Of a stretch of DNA of 23,396 bases, positions 13,263 to 21,165 are shown one piece after another. A program made the translations under genes and the position numbers. A model generated the notes under the pieces. The model made no database searches. It saw only the letters and a list, made by a program, of their open reading frames with translations, and was not told the DNA's origin. The stretch is from positions 1-23,396 of the forward strand of contig SFHK01000036.1 of assembly GCA_004556395.1 (NCBI GenBank), given 5' to 3'. This DNA comes from Clostridiales bacterium. Lineage in GTDB: Bacteria > Bacillota > Clostridia > Christensenellales > Aristaeellaceae. Each line of letters opens with the position of its first letter. The first letter of the stretch is position 1.

Positions 13263-14741
13263 ATGAAGAAACTCGTATCCTTAGTACTGACTGCCGCGCT
13301 GCTGCTGCTGGCCGCGGCGCCCTGCATGGCCGAGGCTCTGTTCGAAGAGCCCGTGGAGCTGGTGTGGTACGGCCACGCGAACGCGTCCGGCACCGAGGAA
13401 GCGCTCGCCAAAATGAACAAAATTCTGAAGGAACGCTACAACACCACGCTGGTCGTGAACCACATCGGCTGGGGTGACTGGCAGAGCCAGTACAACCTGC
13501 TGCTCACCTCCGGCGAGAACATCGACCTGATCTATGTAAACAGCGCCATTTACAGCCAGTATGCTCCCACCGGCGCGTTCCAGGATCTGACGGAGCTGTT
13601 CCCGGAATACATGCCTGAAACCTACAAGTACTTCACGGAAGACGAGCTGAAACAGTTCGCCGTGGACGGCAAAATCTACGCCGTGCCGTCCTCCATGCGC
13701 ACCTATATGCCCTATGGCGTTGTGTACCGCACGGATATGCTCGATGAGCTCGGCGTGGAGCCGATTACCGACATGGAATCCTTCGAAGCCTTTATGGACG
13801 CGGTCGCCGCAACCGGTGCCATCGCCTACAACGGCAACCCTGAGGATCGCTTCCTGCGCATGTTCCGCGCGTACTATAAGCTTGAAACCATCGCCAACGA
13901 CGCCACCTCGGTCGCGCTGGTGCAGGATTTTGACGACCCGGCAAGCATCGTCGCGTATCCCTTTACGGACGAATATGTAGAGTGGGCGCACCGCATGAAG
14001 GACTATGCCGACCGCGGATACTGGAGCCAGAACGCGCTTTCCTCCACACTCTCCGCGTATGACATGATCCAGCTCGGCACCTCCCCCATGTCCATTGAGA
14101 ACACCGACGGCTTCAGCAAAATCGTCTCCGCTCTGAACACCAACGTACCCGGCGCGGAGGTCGGCTTCTGGAGCTTCACAGACCTTACCGGCTATGCCAT
14201 TCCGAACAGCATTCTGAACGACGCGTTCGCCATCCCCGCCGTATCCAGGAACGCGGATCGCACGCTGACGATCGTCGAGGCGATCAAGACGAACCAGGAT
14301 CTGTATGACCTCTGGATGTATGGCATCAAGGGCTACCACTACGACCTCACCGAGGACGGCCGTCTGATCACGCCCGCCGCCGGGCAGCCCGACACCGTGA
14401 CCTACAACCGCAGCAGCGTAAGCTGGTTCATGCGCGTGGACAGCATGAATCGCGTGAACGTGAACGCATGGGCGGGCGCGAACGAGCTGCAGGAGAGCTT
14501 CCGAAAGATCGGCCGGCAGAATAAATACGGCACGGTTATCATCGATTACAGCAGCGTGCAGGCAGAGCTTGCCGCGGTAAACCAGGTCATGCAGCAGTAT
14601 GGCGCGCCCATCAACGTCGGTCTCGTCGACGACGTGGACGCGGCGATTGCGGAATATCGCGCGAAGCTGACGACCGCCGGTGTGGAAAAGCTGGTCGACG
14701 CAATCCGCGAGCAGACCGTCGCCTACTGCGAGCAGCATTAA
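13263..14741 (+). CDS. Sugar ABC transporter substrate-binding protein (CUT1), second system
   Basis: A 492-residue secreted binding protein. The signal peptide is MKKLVSLVLTAALLLLAAAPCMA with a clear signal-peptidase I site (CMA-EA); the only cysteine is preceded by Pro, so no lipobox is present. The mature protein begins with VELVWYGHANASGTEEALAKMNKILKERYNTTLVV, the usual first strand and helix of DUF3502-like CUT1 binding proteins, and LLLTSGENIDLIYVNSA (about 75-90) is the hinge-region motif. The C-terminus has the repeated INVGLVDDVDAAIAEYRAKLTTAGVEKLVDAI pattern. Start ATG 13263 follows AAGGGAGG by 8 nt. It has a private promoter with an internal palindrome and is followed by a stem-loop and the membrane AraC regulator. 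Ligand unknown, but the linked GH5 suggests a beta-glycan oligosaccharide. Confidence 0.92.
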   Translation: MKKLVSLVLTAALLLLAAAPCMAEALFEEPVELVWYGHANASGTEEALAKMNKILKERYNTTLVVNHIGWGDWQSQYNLLLTSGENIDLIYVNSAIYSQYAPTGAFQDLTELFPEYMPETYKYFTEDELKQFAVDGKIYAVPSSMRTYMPYGVVYRTDMLDELGVEPITDMESFEAFMDAVAATGAIAYNGNPEDRFLRMFRAYYKLETIANDATSVALVQDFDDPASIVAYPFTDEYVEWAHRMKDYADRGYWSQNALSSTLSAYDMIQLGTSPMSIENTDGFSKIVSALNTNVPGAEVGFWSFTDLTGYAIPNSILNDAFAIPAVSRNADRTLTIVEAIKTNQDLYDLWMYGIKGYHYDLTEDGRLITPAAGQPDTVTYNRSSVSWFMRVDSMNRVNVNAWAGANELQESFRKIGRQNKYGTVIIDYSSVQAELAAVNQVMQQYGAPINVGLVDDVDAAIAEYRAKLTTAGVEKLVDAIREQTVAYCEQH

Positions 14742-14755
14742 TCGTCACAATCAGG

Positions 14756-14793
14756 ATGGAGGGGCCGGCTCACTGGGTCGGCCTTCCGTCCAT
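14756..14793 (+). promoter_or_regulatory. Intercistronic stem-loop after the second binding-protein gene
   Basis: GGCCGGCTC (14763-14771) pairs with GGGTCGGCC (14775-14783) using two G-U pairs and a 3-nt loop; ATGGA/TCCAT (14756-14760, 14789-14793) can extend the stem. No T-run follows. It lies between the binding-protein stop and the ribosome site of the AraC regulator, mirroring the hairpin after the other binding-protein gene. Confidence 0.6.
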
Positions 14794-14807
14794 ATCTGGA
14801 GGAATTC

Positions 14808-16940
14808 ATGCAGACAAGGGAAGCGGGCAGAAAGAGGCTGCGCAGGCGCATGATCGTGTCGTCTGCGGCGATTGTCGTCTCCATGCTGCTCTGCCTGATG
14901 ATCGCCTCAAACCTGATTCGGGACATCGGAAGCTACCAGCACGACCAGTATACGACCACGGCATGCAAAATGCTCAAGACGCACGCGGAGCAGATTCGTT
15001 CCGAGTCAAAAGAGCTTCTCGATCAGATGACGCTGGACGTAAACCTTGGAAAACTGATGAATTACGCCGAATGCGACACCGGAAGCCTGATGATGGGGCT
15101 TCGCAAGCTGCAGGCCTACCAGAAAACCTGCCCGTGGGTGGATTCTATTTATCTCTATAACGCGCAGAACGACACCTTCTACGTCGTCAGCGATTACGCG
15201 CTTCAGGCGGTTCAGGCCAAGGAAGAGTTTTTTGACGGCGGCGTTTCCGAGATTGTGGACGGCATTCACGACTACCGAAACATGGAGCCCCTCGTGCGCT
15301 GCTTTTCCGCCGGCTGGCCTCAGGAGAGCAACATCGGATATGTGACCTTCCTGCGATACAACACGCTGGCGAAAGGCCGCACAAACGTCTACCTCATCAA
15401 TATAAAGCAGGACGTATTTTTTCAGTACGCCGACGTATGGCAGACCACGCCGGACGACTGCCTGATGTATCTGAACGCCGACGGCGAGATTCTGATGACG
15501 AAAACGCAGACGGCGGAAATTACCACGCTGGCCGGCGCCGTCAACAATGCGCCGGGGCAGAAGGGCCGTCTCTCCCCCTCCGCGAACACCGTGGCGGTAT
15601 ATGACCGCGATTTTCCGTTCGGCTGGACGTTCGTGTATCAATGCACGGCATACGACCAGTTTTTGGCCATGTCCGCCGTGGAATATGGCCTTGTGAAGGT
15701 TCTTCTGCTGATGGCGCTTCTGGCGGCGCTGCTTGTGCTCGTCATTATCTTCGTCAGGCGATTCTTCCGCGCCATGCATGAGCACATTCAGGAACAGCAG
15801 GAAATTCAGCAGGAGCAGCAGCGTGTCCGTCGAATGGCTCAGCATTACCACATTCTGAACGCCCTGAACGGCAAGGAAGCCCTTGAAAACACCGTGCCGG
15901 GCATCGCGAGAATCCTGATGGTATGCGGCGAAGGCGATGGCGAACGCTCTGCCGACAGTCTCGTCTCTCTTTTGAAGCAAGCGCACGGAATTGCCTGCGT
16001 TTTCAGGGAAGCCGATGAAAAAGACCGGGAAATTCTCTGCTTCCAGAGCATGGACGGAGAGGAAAGCGGTCTCGTCAGGGCCATTCGCGAAGCCGTCGGC
16101 CGATTGGAAAAGACAGACCCGATTTTCGCGGTGCTGTCCGATGAATTTGAATATCCGCAGGGACTGTCCGAGGCGTATCAGCAATGTCTGGATATGGAAG
16201 CGTACCGGCCGCTGTGCATGGAGGAGCGTCTGTTCACGCGCGAGGAGCTGGACAGAAGGCAGACCTGCGTATGGAATCCGGACGAAGCCCTGGAGCGGCT
16301 GAAGGAATCGATGCTGGCGCTTCAGAAGGAGCCGGCGTGCGACTGGGTTCATATGATCGTCCGAAAGATCGCGGGCGGCACCCTCTCATCCTGCCGCGAG
16401 GAAATCCTGCGGCTGCTCGTCTCCGTAACGGAAACCACGGAGCAGATCAACCGGCAATACGGAACCGACACAAACGAGCTCGAGGAGGAACGCCTCCGGG
16501 ACCTTTCGCCGAAGCAGGTAGAGGCCTATCTGTGCGCATGGATTCGCCGCACAATCGACGACGTACAGGAAAAGCGCAGCTCGAGATACGGCGAGCTGAC
16601 GGAGAAAATCTGCCGGTTCATACAGGAAAACGCCTGCCAGAAGGACTTCTGCGCCGCGGCAGTCGCGGAGGCCTTCGAACTGAGCGCGCCCTATATTTCG
16701 AAGATCATCAAGGGACAGACCGGAAGGAGCATAGCGGAGTATATCGTCGATGTGCGGATGCGGGCGGCAAAGGCCATGCTTGTGAATTCGTCGCTACCCA
16801 TCGCGCAGATCGCCGAGAGCGTTGGCTTCTCAGACGCGCAATATTTCCACAGGGTTTTTAAAAATGCGGAACATCTGACCCCGGGGCAGTACCGCAAAGA
16901 ACATCAATCAAAAGGAGAAGGAGAGACCACCGATGAGTAA
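14808..16940 (+). CDS. Membrane-anchored AraC-family sensor-regulator
   Basis: A 710-residue protein that joins an extracellular sensor to a cytoplasmic DNA-binding domain. Helix one is at about 15-37 (MIVSSAAIVVSMLLCLMIAS), the extracellular Cache-like region spans about 38-295 (it includes CPWVDSIYLYNAQNDTFYVVS), and helix two is at about 296-318 (LLLMALLAALLVLVIIFV). A Gln/Glu-rich coiled coil follows (325-345), then a linker, then the AraC double HTH at about 600-700 (AVAEAFELSAPYISKIIK, then IAQIAESVGFSDAQYFHRVF). This plan resembles the YesN/YesS-type regulators that sit beside LplB/YtcP importers. ATG 14808 follows GGAGGA. Its last 8 bases overlap the GH5 start (ATGAGTAA), implying translational coupling. 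It probably senses an extracellular sugar and controls the neighbouring importer. Confidence 0.9.
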   Translation: MQTREAGRKRLRRRMIVSSAAIVVSMLLCLMIASNLIRDIGSYQHDQYTTTACKMLKTHAEQIRSESKELLDQMTLDVNLGKLMNYAECDTGSLMMGLRKLQAYQKTCPWVDSIYLYNAQNDTFYVVSDYALQAVQAKEEFFDGGVSEIVDGIHDYRNMEPLVRCFSAGWPQESNIGYVTFLRYNTLAKGRTNVYLINIKQDVFFQYADVWQTTPDDCLMYLNADGEILMTKTQTAEITTLAGAVNNAPGQKGRLSPSANTVAVYDRDFPFGWTFVYQCTAYDQFLAMSAVEYGLVKVLLLMALLAALLVLVIIFVRRFFRAMHEHIQEQQEIQQEQQRVRRMAQHYHILNALNGKEALENTVPGIARILMVCGEGDGERSADSLVSLLKQAHGIACVFREADEKDREILCFQSMDGEESGLVRAIREAVGRLEKTDPIFAVLSDEFEYPQGLSEAYQQCLDMEAYRPLCMEERLFTREELDRRQTCVWNPDEALERLKESMLALQKEPACDWVHMIVRKIAGGTLSSCREEILRLLVSVTETTEQINRQYGTDTNELEEERLRDLSPKQVEAYLCAWIRRTIDDVQEKRSSRYGELTEKICRFIQENACQKDFCAAAVAEAFELSAPYISKIIKGQTGRSIAEYIVDVRMRAAKAMLVNSSLPIAQIAESVGFSDAQYFHRVFKNAEHLTPGQYRKEHQSKGEGETTDE

Positions 16941-18549
16941 AACAGGATTTCTGCACGCGGAAGGAAAGAAATTCATCGACAGGAACGGAAACGAAATTCA
17001 GCTGCGCGGCGTGGCGCTGGGCAACTGGCTGCTTCTGGAAGGCTACATGTGGGGCTTCATGACGACCGCCTGCAATCGGGAATGGCTGATTCAGGACGCG
17101 TTTCGCCAGCTCGCGGGCCCGGAGGAAGCAGAAAAGTTCTTTCCGGCATACCGGGATGCCTTTATCACGGAGACGGATATCCGCATGATCGCCGAGATGG
17201 GCTTCAATTCCATCCGCATTCCCTTTAACTGGAAGCACTTCATGTACGAAGGCCCGGGCATCCGCTTTAAAGAGGAAGGCTTCTTCCTGCTCGACCGCGT
17301 GATCGGCTGGTGCCGGAAGTATGGACTGTACGCGTTCATCGACATGCACGCCGCGCCGGGCGGACAGACCGGCTCCAACATCGACGACGGCTTTCAGGAC
17401 ATTCCGCGTCTCTTCATCGACGCGGACAACTGGGAAAAGGCGCTTGCGCTGTGGGAGAAAATCGCGCTTATTTACAGAGATGAGCCCACGGTCGCGGGCT
17501 ACGACCTTCTGAACGAGCCGCTTCGCCCGAAGCGCGCCGGCGCGCCGATTGAGGACATTGACTGCTTCCTGCCATCGCTGATTCATTTCTACGATGCCTG
17601 CGTCGCGCGCATCCGCAGCGTAGACCCGAACCACATGTTCTCCATCGAGGGCGCGCACTGGGCGCGGGATACGCGCGTGTTCAACCACCTGTACGACCCC
17701 AACATGTGCATCCATTTCCACGCCTACTGGACGCTGCCGCAGAAGGCGCTCTTCGAGCCCTACATGGAGCTGTCCGAAAAGTATCAGGTGCCCCTCTGGC
17801 TCGGCGAAACCGGCGAAAACACCAACGAATGGTTCACGACCATCTTCCCGTTGCTGGACGAGCTCGGCATTTCGTGGAACTATTGGCAGTGGAAGAAGTC
17901 CATCCGCGAAAACTCCAACCTCGTCGTGCGGCAGCCGGAGGGCTGGCAGCAGATGATCGATTTCGTCAAGGGCGGCCCGCATCCCGGCTTCGAAAACGGC
18001 AAGCGTATGCTGGACGAATGGCTGGTCAACTGCCGCGCCGAAAACTGCCGCGTCATTCCGGAGGTAATCCATTCCATTCTGCGCCAGCCGGGCATCACGA
18101 TTCCCGCGCTCTCCTATATGGAGGGCGGCCATAGCCATGAATCCTTCTGCGAGCGCGACTATCGCAATATGGACGGCATGCAATATCTCACGCGGTACGG
18201 CGCGGCGCCCGAAATCGACCCCAGCCACGCGCACGGCGATTCAAACATCCGCACAGACCACCCGTGGAGGATGTACGACCTTCTTCTGAAAAAGGGCGAA
18301 TACGCCTCCTACCTCCTGCGTCCGAACCAAACCCCCAGCGCGATCACGCTCGTCGGCTACGCGCCGGACGGCGACGCGGAGCTGGAGGTCGAGGTTGCCG
18401 GCGTTCGATCCGTCCTCTCCATCCCCCACGCCCTCCGTCCCGCGCCCATCGGCCGCATCTCGATCCCCGCCATCCCGGAAACCACCCTCCGCCTCACCAC
18501 CCTGACCGCTTCGGTCGCGCTGGAGAAAATAGACTTCACGGAAGCCTGA
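16933..18549 (+). CDS. Glycoside hydrolase family 5, cytoplasmic
   Basis: A 538-residue GH5 (cellulase-fold) enzyme. It opens with GKKFIDRNGNEIQLRGVALGNWLLLEGYM. Conserved Arg95 is in IRIPFNW, His139 in IDMHAAPGG, the acid/base Glu195 in LLNEP, the His-x-Tyr pair in FHAYW (263-265), and the nucleophile Glu292 in LGETGEN. The layout resembles BglC-like exo-beta-glucosidase/glucanase relatives; exact specificity is open. The last 130 or so residues form an extra beta-rich domain of unknown role. No signal peptide is present, so it acts on sugars already imported. ATG 16933 overlaps the AraC stop by 8 nt, with AAAAGGAGAAGG upstream. It is the last gene of the plus-strand operon before a strong terminator. 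Confidence 0.9.
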   Translation: MSKTGFLHAEGKKFIDRNGNEIQLRGVALGNWLLLEGYMWGFMTTACNREWLIQDAFRQLAGPEEAEKFFPAYRDAFITETDIRMIAEMGFNSIRIPFNWKHFMYEGPGIRFKEEGFFLLDRVIGWCRKYGLYAFIDMHAAPGGQTGSNIDDGFQDIPRLFIDADNWEKALALWEKIALIYRDEPTVAGYDLLNEPLRPKRAGAPIEDIDCFLPSLIHFYDACVARIRSVDPNHMFSIEGAHWARDTRVFNHLYDPNMCIHFHAYWTLPQKALFEPYMELSEKYQVPLWLGETGENTNEWFTTIFPLLDELGISWNYWQWKKSIRENSNLVVRQPEGWQQMIDFVKGGPHPGFENGKRMLDEWLVNCRAENCRVIPEVIHSILRQPGITIPALSYMEGGHSHESFCERDYRNMDGMQYLTRYGAAPEIDPSHAHGDSNIRTDHPWRMYDLLLKKGEYASYLLRPNQTPSAITLVGYAPDGDAELEVEVAGVRSVLSIPHALRPAPIGRISIPAIPETTLRLTTLTASVALEKIDFTEA

Positions 18550-18571
18550 TGGCGTTAGAGGGCCGCCTGAA

Positions 18572-18612
18572 AAAAACTCCTGTCGCGGAATTCATCTGCG
18601 ACAGGAGTTTTT
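18572..18612. terminator. Bidirectional terminator between GH5 and MATE genes
   Basis: AAAAACTCCTGTCGC (18572-18586) and GCGACAGGAGTTTTT (18598-18612) form a perfect 15-bp stem with an 11-nt loop. The A-run and T-run at the base make it work on both strands, ending GH5 (stop 18549) and the convergent MATE gene (stop 18623). Confidence 0.93.
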
Positions 18613-18622
18613 CCATACGGAA

Positions 18623-20014
18623 TCACATGTCCGTCCGGGTAATATTGGTTGCCCAGCGGTTACTGCGGTAGTGGTGAATGAACAGGGGCATTTTCACGAA
18701 TTCGTCCAGGCAGAGGACGAAGTAGACCCACATTTCGGGCAGCTTCAGCACGAACGCGCAGATGAGGCCCACGGGGACGGCATAAATCCACATGGCGCAG
18801 AGGTCGGCGACGAGGCCGAATTTCACGTCGCCGCCGGCGCGGAACACGCCGCACACCAGCATGGTATTGACCGACTGGCCTATAATATAGTAGGAATTGA
18901 TCCAGAGCATCAGGCCGACGTATTCGCGCGTGCGGTCGGTCACCTGCTGCGTGAGCAGGTAGTGCATGACGTTCAGCACGGGCGCGCGGCAGGCGATGAT
19001 CACAAGGCCGCCCACGACGGCCGTCGCGAAGCTCAGAAAGAAGAACCGGCGGCCGTACAGGCGCGATTCCTCGATTTTGCCCGCGCCCATCGACTTGCCC
19101 AGAATGATCGCCGCGGCGGAGGACGTGCCGAAGCATACCACCGTCGCCAGATTGCGCACGACGCCCGCCACGGAATTGGCGGCGACGATGTCGCTGGACA
19201 GGCGGCCGAGGATGGCCGAATACACGCTGAACGCCAGTCCCCACACGATGTCGTTGGCGGCGGCGGGCACCGAATAGCGCATGAAATCCTTCATCAGCGC
19301 CGCGTGCCGCGCGAAGAAGTCCTTCACGCGCAGCTTCACCGTCTTGCAGATCACGGTTGTATCCAGCAGGCAGTACAGCGCTTCGCAGGCACGGGTAATC
19401 GTCGTCGCCAGCGCGACGCCCACGATGCCCAGCTTCGGGAACGGCCCCCATCCAAAGATAAAGCAGGCGTTCAGCGCCACATTCATTAAGACGGCCGTGC
19501 CGTGCACGATCGCGCTCATGTTCACGCGCTCCACGCTGCGCATGACCGCCAGATACAGCGTCGCGAACGCGCTCAGCACATAGCTGGGGCTGAGCGCGAC
19601 GAGATACTTGCTTCCCGCCTCGATCAGCTCGGGCTTGTTGGTGAAAATGCGCATGATGCTTCCCGGCACGAACGCCGCGGCGAGCGTAAACAGAAGGCCG
19701 ATGGCCACAGAAAGCCGCAGCGAAATCGCCATCACGCGCTCAATCGTGCGCCGGTCGCCCTTGCCCCAGTACTGCGCGGCGAGCACCGACGCGCCCGACG
19801 CAATGCCGAACAGCAGCATGTTCAAAACGAACGCCACCTGCCCCGCCAGCGACGACGCGGACAGTTCGTTCTGCCCCACCAGCGCGAGCATCACCACGTC
19901 CGCCGAGTTGACGCACGCGTCCATCAGGTTCTGAAGCGCAATCGGCAGCGTGATTCGGAAGGTCATTTTGTAAAACGCGCGCTTTTCCTCGCGCGAACCC
20001 AGCGCAGGCTGCAT
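18623..20014 (-). CDS. MATE-family efflux transporter
   Basis: A 463-residue, about 12-helix inner-membrane antiporter of the multidrug and toxic compound extrusion family. Typical stretches are ITLPIALQNLMDACVNSADVVMLALVG at the start of the first lobe, GIASGASVLAAQYWGKGD in the loop before helix three, and the second-lobe repeat starting YSVPAAANDIVWGLAFSVYSAILGR with GTSSAAAIILGKSMGAG. It probably exports organic cations using Na+ or H+; substrate unknown. I chose ATG 20014 (MQPALGS) because GGAGGAA is 6 nt upstream; the longer start at 20056 would fall on the predicted -10. It is a single-gene unit with its own promoter (20055-20083) and the terminator at 18572-18612, divergent from the RpiR gene. 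Confidence 0.93.
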   Translation of the reverse strand: MQPALGSREEKRAFYKMTFRITLPIALQNLMDACVNSADVVMLALVGQNELSASSLAGQVAFVLNMLLFGIASGASVLAAQYWGKGDRRTIERVMAISLRLSVAIGLLFTLAAAFVPGSIMRIFTNKPELIEAGSKYLVALSPSYVLSAFATLYLAVMRSVERVNMSAIVHGTAVLMNVALNACFIFGWGPFPKLGIVGVALATTITRACEALYCLLDTTVICKTVKLRVKDFFARHAALMKDFMRYSVPAAANDIVWGLAFSVYSAILGRLSSDIVAANSVAGVVRNLATVVCFGTSSAAAIILGKSMGAGKIEESRLYGRRFFFLSFATAVVGGLVIIACRAPVLNVMHYLLTQQVTDRTREYVGLMLWINSYYIIGQSVNTMLVCGVFRAGGDVKFGLVADLCAMWIYAVPVGLICAFVLKLPEMWVYFVLCLDEFVKMPLFIHHYRSNRWATNITRTDM

Positions 20015-20054
20015 GGGAAATTCCTCCATCCTCTGTGAAAACACAATTTCCACC

Positions 20055-20083
20055 ATTATAAACGCAGCCCGTGAAAATGTCCA
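20055..20083 (-). promoter_or_regulatory. Promoter of the MATE gene
   Basis: Minus-strand TGGACA (20083-20078, 5 of 6 matches) is 17 bp from a perfect TATAAT (20060-20055). Transcription would begin near 20048, downstream of the ATG at 20056, which supports the shorter MATE start at 20014. Confidence 0.8.
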
Positions 20084-20211
20084 CCCAAATGCATGTAAAT
20101 TCCCCCGTCCCGCACGGGCGGATAAAAAGTGAATCCATCAGTCCCTCGCATTATGCAGATTCTTCTATCTGCGCACAATATTTTGATAAAAACGGCAGAA
20201 TTTCATGGATT

Positions 20212-20260
20212 GCTTGCAAAATTTACGATAGCGCTGTATACTACCTATAATTGTGCAAGC
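20212..20260 (+). promoter_or_regulatory. Promoter region of the RpiR regulator with inverted repeats
   Basis: TTGCAA (20214-20219) and TATACT (20237-20242) with a 17-bp spacer form one promoter; a second -10-like TATAAT lies at 20246-20251. GCTTGCA (20212-20218) and TGCAAGC (20254-20260) are perfect inverted copies that bracket the promoter, and a third half-copy GCTTGC lies at 20271-20276. This suggests an autoregulatory RpiR operator with looping or dimer-of-dimers binding. Confidence 0.55.
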
Positions 20261-20295
20261 TATACACTTCGCTTGCCGGACGGAGGTACATTCCA

Positions 20296-21162
20296 ATGGA
20301 CAACGCGCAGGAGCTGCTGCAGCGATTGAACCACAGCGGCAAACGTCTGTCGAAGAGCCACCGGCGCATCGCCGAATGCATTGTTACCCATTATGACAAG
20401 GCCGCGTTCATGACGGCCTCGAAGCTGGGCGAGTACGTGGGTGTTTCGGAATCCACCGTGGTTCGTTTCGCCGCCGCGCTCGGCTACGACGGCTTCCCCC
20501 AGCTGCAGAAGGCGCTGCAGGAGCTGATCCGGCACCGTCTCACCGCCACGCAGCGGCTGGAAATGACCGGCGACATGGGGCACGCGCAGGTACTGAACAA
20601 GGTGCTGAAGACCGACATTCAGAACATCCGCACCACGCTGGACGAGCTGGATCTCGCCACCTTCGACGCGGTGATCGAGAGCATCCTTCAGGCGCGCAAC
20701 CTCTACGTGCTCGGCCTTCGCGCGTCCGCGCCGCTGGCGGAGTTCTTCGGCCACTACCTCAACTTCATTTTCCCGAACGTGCACACCGTCACCAGCGGCG
20801 TATCCGACGTTTTCGAGCAGATCGCCCGCATCAGCGACGAGGACGTGCTGATCGGCATTTCCTTCCCGCGCTACACCAGCCACACCGTGAAGGCCATGAA
20901 GTTCGCCCGTTCCCGCGGCGCGACGCTGATCGCCATTACCGACGGCCCGCTCTCCCCGCTGCACGCGGAAGCGAACCTGTGCCTGATGGCGAAGAGCGAC
21001 ATGGCGTCGTTCGTCGACTCGCTGGCCGCGCCGATTTCGCTGATCAACGCGCTGATCGTGGCGCTCTCGCAGCGCCGCCGCACGCAGGTAACCGACTATT
21101 TCGACAAGATGGAAAACATCTGGTCGGAATACCGCGTGTATCTGGGAAAGAGCGGGGAATAA
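20296..21162 (+). CDS. MurR/RpiR-family transcriptional regulator with SIS domain
   Basis: A 288-residue sugar-phosphate-responsive regulator. The N-terminal HTH_6 domain (about 1-77) contains SKSHRRIAECIVTHYDKAAFMTASKLGEYV followed by the recognition helix SESTVVRFAAALGYDGFPQL. The C-terminal SIS domain (about 120-250) includes ARNLYVLGLRASAPLAEFF, DVLIGISFPRYTSHTV and ATLIAITDGPLSPL, which bind phosphosugars in relatives. Start ATG 20296 lies 8 nt after GGAGGT; the upstream in-frame start at 20251 falls on a promoter element and is rejected. A flavoprotein gene follows after 3 nt. It may control itself, that flavoprotein, or distant sugar genes; the divergent MATE gene is another possible target. 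Confidence 0.92.
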   Translation: MDNAQELLQRLNHSGKRLSKSHRRIAECIVTHYDKAAFMTASKLGEYVGVSESTVVRFAAALGYDGFPQLQKALQELIRHRLTATQRLEMTGDMGHAQVLNKVLKTDIQNIRTTLDELDLATFDAVIESILQARNLYVLGLRASAPLAEFFGHYLNFIFPNVHTVTSGVSDVFEQIARISDEDVLIGISFPRYTSHTVKAMKFARSRGATLIAITDGPLSPLHAEANLCLMAKSDMASFVDSLAAPISLINALIVALSQRRRTQVTDYFDKMENIWSEYRVYLGKSGE

Positions 21163-21165
21163 GCC

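Noticed and set aside
13281..14738. Minus-strand open frame opposite the second binding protein
   Set aside because: It is an antisense shadow; no ribosome site or domain signature is seen, whereas the plus-strand gene has a signal peptide and a complete binding-protein pattern.
20015..20056. Longer N-terminus of the MATE protein
   Set aside because: The extra start lies on the -10 of the predicted promoter and lacks a ribosome site; ATG 20014 has GGAGGAA at ideal spacing.
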